Assembly: GCA_021204605.1 (NCBI GenBank) | Contig: JAJPZD010000175.1 | Location: 1 to 17,927, forward strand | DNA length: 17,927 bases | Source of the DNA: Prevotella sp. | GTDB taxonomy: Bacteria > Bacteroidota > Bacteroidia > Bacteroidales > Bacteroidaceae | Reading direction: 5' to 3' | Shown here: one piece after another, positions 15,496 to 17,927 of the stretch | Layout: each line of letters begins with the position of its first letter | Position numbering within the stretch: the stretch's first letter is position 1 | Made by a program: the position numbers and the translations under genes | Notes under the pieces: model-generated | What the model saw: the letters and a program-made list of their open reading frames with translations, nothing else | Databases searched by the model: none | Told to the model about the DNA's origin: nothing

Positions 15496-17927
15496 ATGAA
15501 GGGAGATATTGGACTTATAATATGGGGATTGAAAGGAGGCCATAGGGTATTCTGTAGCAATTCTGTCGTAGATTTCATCAAGGATGATGAAATCAAGAAC
15601 ACTATTACAGATACGCGTTCCTATAGCAGGTTTAATCAGATAAACCTGACTTCATACGGTTTGGAATTTACAAGAAAGTATAAGGTATTCACAATCTATC
15701 GTTCATGTTATGACAATGGAAAGGGTGGCTATGTCGCCATTACCTTGTATGTTCCTCATGAAAAGAAAGTTGAAAACATTCGTGCTGCTCTTGATTCCAT
15801 GATGGATGCATATTTCAAGGAATTCGTTCATCCTGGATTTGGTACTTATTTGCGGGACAAATATGATGATATTGATTTGTTCTCTTCCTATATCGATAGA
15901 TTAAGAGTTACTCAAGAAACAGAATTATGTAAATATTCACCTTCTGAGCAGTCCAGTAATCCGCATGTTTTAGTTTACAATACAGATACTGATGTCGATG
16001 AATATTTTAAATCTCCATACAGAAAAGAATTTTTTAATTGTCAGGAGGTGATGCTTCTGAGTCATGATATATATGACAAGAGGCCTCAAACACTTGAGCT
16101 TGATTCTAAGGCAATAATAATAGACAAAATTTCAGAGCCGGAGTTTTTGCCACAGTTGAATGTGGGAGATAATAAAGAGGTTGCACTGTTGGAAATCAAT
16201 GGAACAGAAGTTGAAAAGTCTAAATCTTATCAGATAAATGCCGCGACGACAAAAATCAGAATAATAATTAAAAGGAAATATTGTGAAGATTATACCATAA
16301 TAGGCAATGTTGCCGATCTTATACAAAAAGGAACGCTTAAAGAAAGAAGTAATATAATAAGTTTGGGCCACTATGATCATTTGCTACAATACATAAACTA
16401 TAAAATTATGTTTAAGGCAAATGGGAAACGTGTATTGGATAATGTATTGTATATTAAAGAAAAGAGCCCTTCTAATGGGGCAAGACCAAGATCTATAACA
16501 AATTCGTGTGTCACAATTAATGGGCAAGATCTTACCAAAGACTTTGAATTGTATCTGATGCCATATTCTCAGCTCGAAAACAAATTTATTAAAATAAATG
16601 ATAAATTTAAACCTTCGGAATATGCTGACAGCAACAGACCATTTGAAATAAATTTAAAAGAGTATGAATTTAACGTTAATGTAGAAAAAAGTGTATCTGA
16701 TAAATATTTCTATGTTTATGTTTCAAAAGGCTTAAGAAATATTAAAGTTGAAATACCTCATGTTAGGACAACAACTACGATTAAGATTTTCTTACCAGTT
16801 GATACAGATACTTCTGATATAAGTTTTGATGTAGCGACAAAGGAAACAGAATGCTCTTTTGAGAATGGAACACTTACACTATCTTCAAAGGTGCTGGATT
16901 ATGAATTAGAATTAACATCTCCCGTAATGAAATGTGTTCAATCTTGGGATTTCATTATCTCCAATAAATCCAAGAAAAAAATTGCCATCATGGGAATGAG
17001 ATATAAAATAAAAATTGATTCATCGGATGATATACGTAAAGGTGAACTTACTATCAATGGAGATAAATACAAATATGACGTTGATGAAGAAAATGCAAAG
17101 ATTGTACCATATCTAATTTGTGTCAGACTTGATAATAGAACAAGTTCGGAATTTACTTATATTACGCTTTGGAACAATAAAGAGAAAACAACATCTCAAA
17201 ACGAGATTTTTCCTTATCATAGCAAAACAGAAGTTGATGTTAAAGTAGATGAAGAAAAATATGAAAAGACAAAATCATCCGAGGGTTTTAATGGATTAAT
17301 TAAAATAATAGATATTAAGGAGAAATCTGTTTATCCATATAATATTGCAAATCGGTATGATTTTGTCCCGAGAGATAAAAAGGATGACGAGTTTGGTGAT
17401 GAGAAAGTTCCCGAGAAATTAAAATTGATTTTTTCTAATTGTAATGGCTTTTGTATCTACAGGGAAACGAGAAATGAACCATTTAGTATAAATAAAAATT
17501 ATTATGAACGGAATCTTTCATCAGATTCAATCCAAATAAAAGATGAGAAACAAAAATTACTATGTAAGATTTATAAGGATAAGAAAAAATACACATATGA
17601 AACACAAGAATTTAATGAGAATAATGGTTTTTTTCTTGAATATGATTACAATGCAGGAACTTGTACAGTAACATATTCTAAACCCTCTAGGTCATCTTGT
17701 GAAGAACATGAAATGAAAAAATCTTTCAAAGAACGTTTAAAGCCACCATACAGAAAGAGAACTTTATTAATAGCTCTTTTGCTGCTTCTTGTTCTTATTA
17801 TTGGAGGAGTATGGGCATACAATTATTATAATAGTGCTGAATCAATAGCGATAGGTGTATTTGAATTCGATAATAAATATGGAGAGGAAATTGAAAGCGT
17901 TAAATTTAGCGAGGATTCAGAATGGCT
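15496..17927 (+). CDS. Large single-helix membrane protein paired with the GTPase, 3'-truncated by window edge
   Basis: The frame from ATG at 15496 is open for 810 codons to the right edge with no stop. An in-frame GTG at 15490 is a less likely start. The N-terminal 120 residues (IIWGLKGGHRVFCSN, then FTIYRSCYDNGKGGYVAITLYVP) form a compact domain that faintly recalls N-terminal domains of GTPase-associated proteins; I give that low weight. The middle (about 180-740) is strand-rich, polar and repetitive in feel, with no catalytic motif. A basic patch (KPPYRKR) leads into one membrane helix at 756-778, with further sequence after it. The first 750 residues should be cytosolic and the unseen C-terminus periplasmic. 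It follows the GTPase gene by 20 bp. Its DNA is among the most AT-rich in the window. Function is unknown. Confidence 0.8.
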   Translation, partial: MKGDIGLIIWGLKGGHRVFCSNSVVDFIKDDEIKNTITDTRSYSRFNQINLTSYGLEFTRKYKVFTIYRSCYDNGKGGYVAITLYVPHEKKVENIRAALDSMMDAYFKEFVHPGFGTYLRDKYDDIDLFSSYIDRLRVTQETELCKYSPSEQSSNPHVLVYNTDTDVDEYFKSPYRKEFFNCQEVMLLSHDIYDKRPQTLELDSKAIIIDKISEPEFLPQLNVGDNKEVALLEINGTEVEKSKSYQINAATTKIRIIIKRKYCEDYTIIGNVADLIQKGTLKERSNIISLGHYDHLLQYINYKIMFKANGKRVLDNVLYIKEKSPSNGARPRSITNSCVTINGQDLTKDFELYLMPYSQLENKFIKINDKFKPSEYADSNRPFEINLKEYEFNVNVEKSVSDKYFYVYVSKGLRNIKVEIPHVRTTTTIKIFLPVDTDTSDISFDVATKETECSFENGTLTLSSKVLDYELELTSPVMKCVQSWDFIISNKSKKKIAIMGMRYKIKIDSSDDIRKGELTINGDKYKYDVDEENAKIVPYLICVRLDNRTSSEFTYITLWNNKEKTTSQNEIFPYHSKTEVDVKVDEEKYEKTKSSEGFNGLIKIIDIKEKSVYPYNIANRYDFVPRDKKDDEFGDEKVPEKLKLIFSNCNGFCIYRETRNEPFSINKNYYERNLSSDSIQIKDEKQKLLCKIYKDKKKYTYETQEFNENNGFFLEYDYNAGTCTVTYSKPSRSSCEEHEMKKSFKERLKPPYRKRTLLIALLLLLVLIIGGVWAYNYYNSAESIAIGVFEFDNKYGEEIESVKFSEDSEW

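Noticed and set aside
1..17927. Insertion sequence, integrase, tRNA or attachment site bounding the cassette
   Set aside because: No transposase or recombinase motif, tRNA cloverleaf or long terminal repeat was found; the right end of the cassette lies outside the window.

Overview
The window looks like a chromosomal segment from a member of the Bacteroidales, most likely a Prevotella-like organism. The evidence is a short (451-residue) Pgi next to gpsA, a HAD protein closely resembling Bacteroides BT2127, a Bacteroidetes-type promoter element (TAnnTTTG) without strong Shine-Dalgarno sites, and an intergenic cluster of short repeats of a kind common in that group. Every gene I can support is on the + strand.

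Region 1 (1-2995) is housekeeping carbon metabolism: the 3' part of gpsA (glycerol-3-phosphate dehydrogenase), pgi (glucose-6-phosphate isomerase) and a HAD-superfamily phosphohydrolase. By residue correspondence, the HAD protein is a probable inorganic pyrophosphatase of the BT2127 type. Region 2 (about 2974-3386) has no gene and is packed with repeats. It holds three different tandem tracts that all have a 7-bp period, three copies of a dyad element, two C-rich/G-rich hairpin units and one further small dyad. Region 3 (3387-3909) is an HD-domain hydrolase gene broken by a single extra T in a T7 run. Region 4 (3910-4251) is an AT-rich gap holding a palindrome and a good candidate promoter.

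Region 5 (4252 to the right edge) is the most interesting part: six tightly spaced genes that look like one operon, with gaps of 12-20 bp and one 4-bp ATGA overlap. In order they encode: an Hsp70/actin-fold protein of the SrfB family; a SrfC-like P-loop GTPase; a membrane-anchored subtilisin-like protease with a cytosolic N-terminal domain and a Glu/Pro-rich linker; a four-helix membrane protein with a large extracytoplasmic loop; a second, unrelated-looking P-loop GTPase with helical adaptor-like repeats; and a large protein with one membrane helix that runs off the window.

SrfB and SrfC are annotated in enterobacteria as putative virulence factors of unknown biochemistry. Here they are joined to a protease, membrane proteins and a second GTPase. 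My inference is a membrane-associated, nucleotide-gated signalling or effector system in which cytosolic ATPase/GTPase switches control a protease on the far side of the inner membrane. Whether it serves defence, envelope stress or interbacterial/host interaction cannot be read from the sequence.
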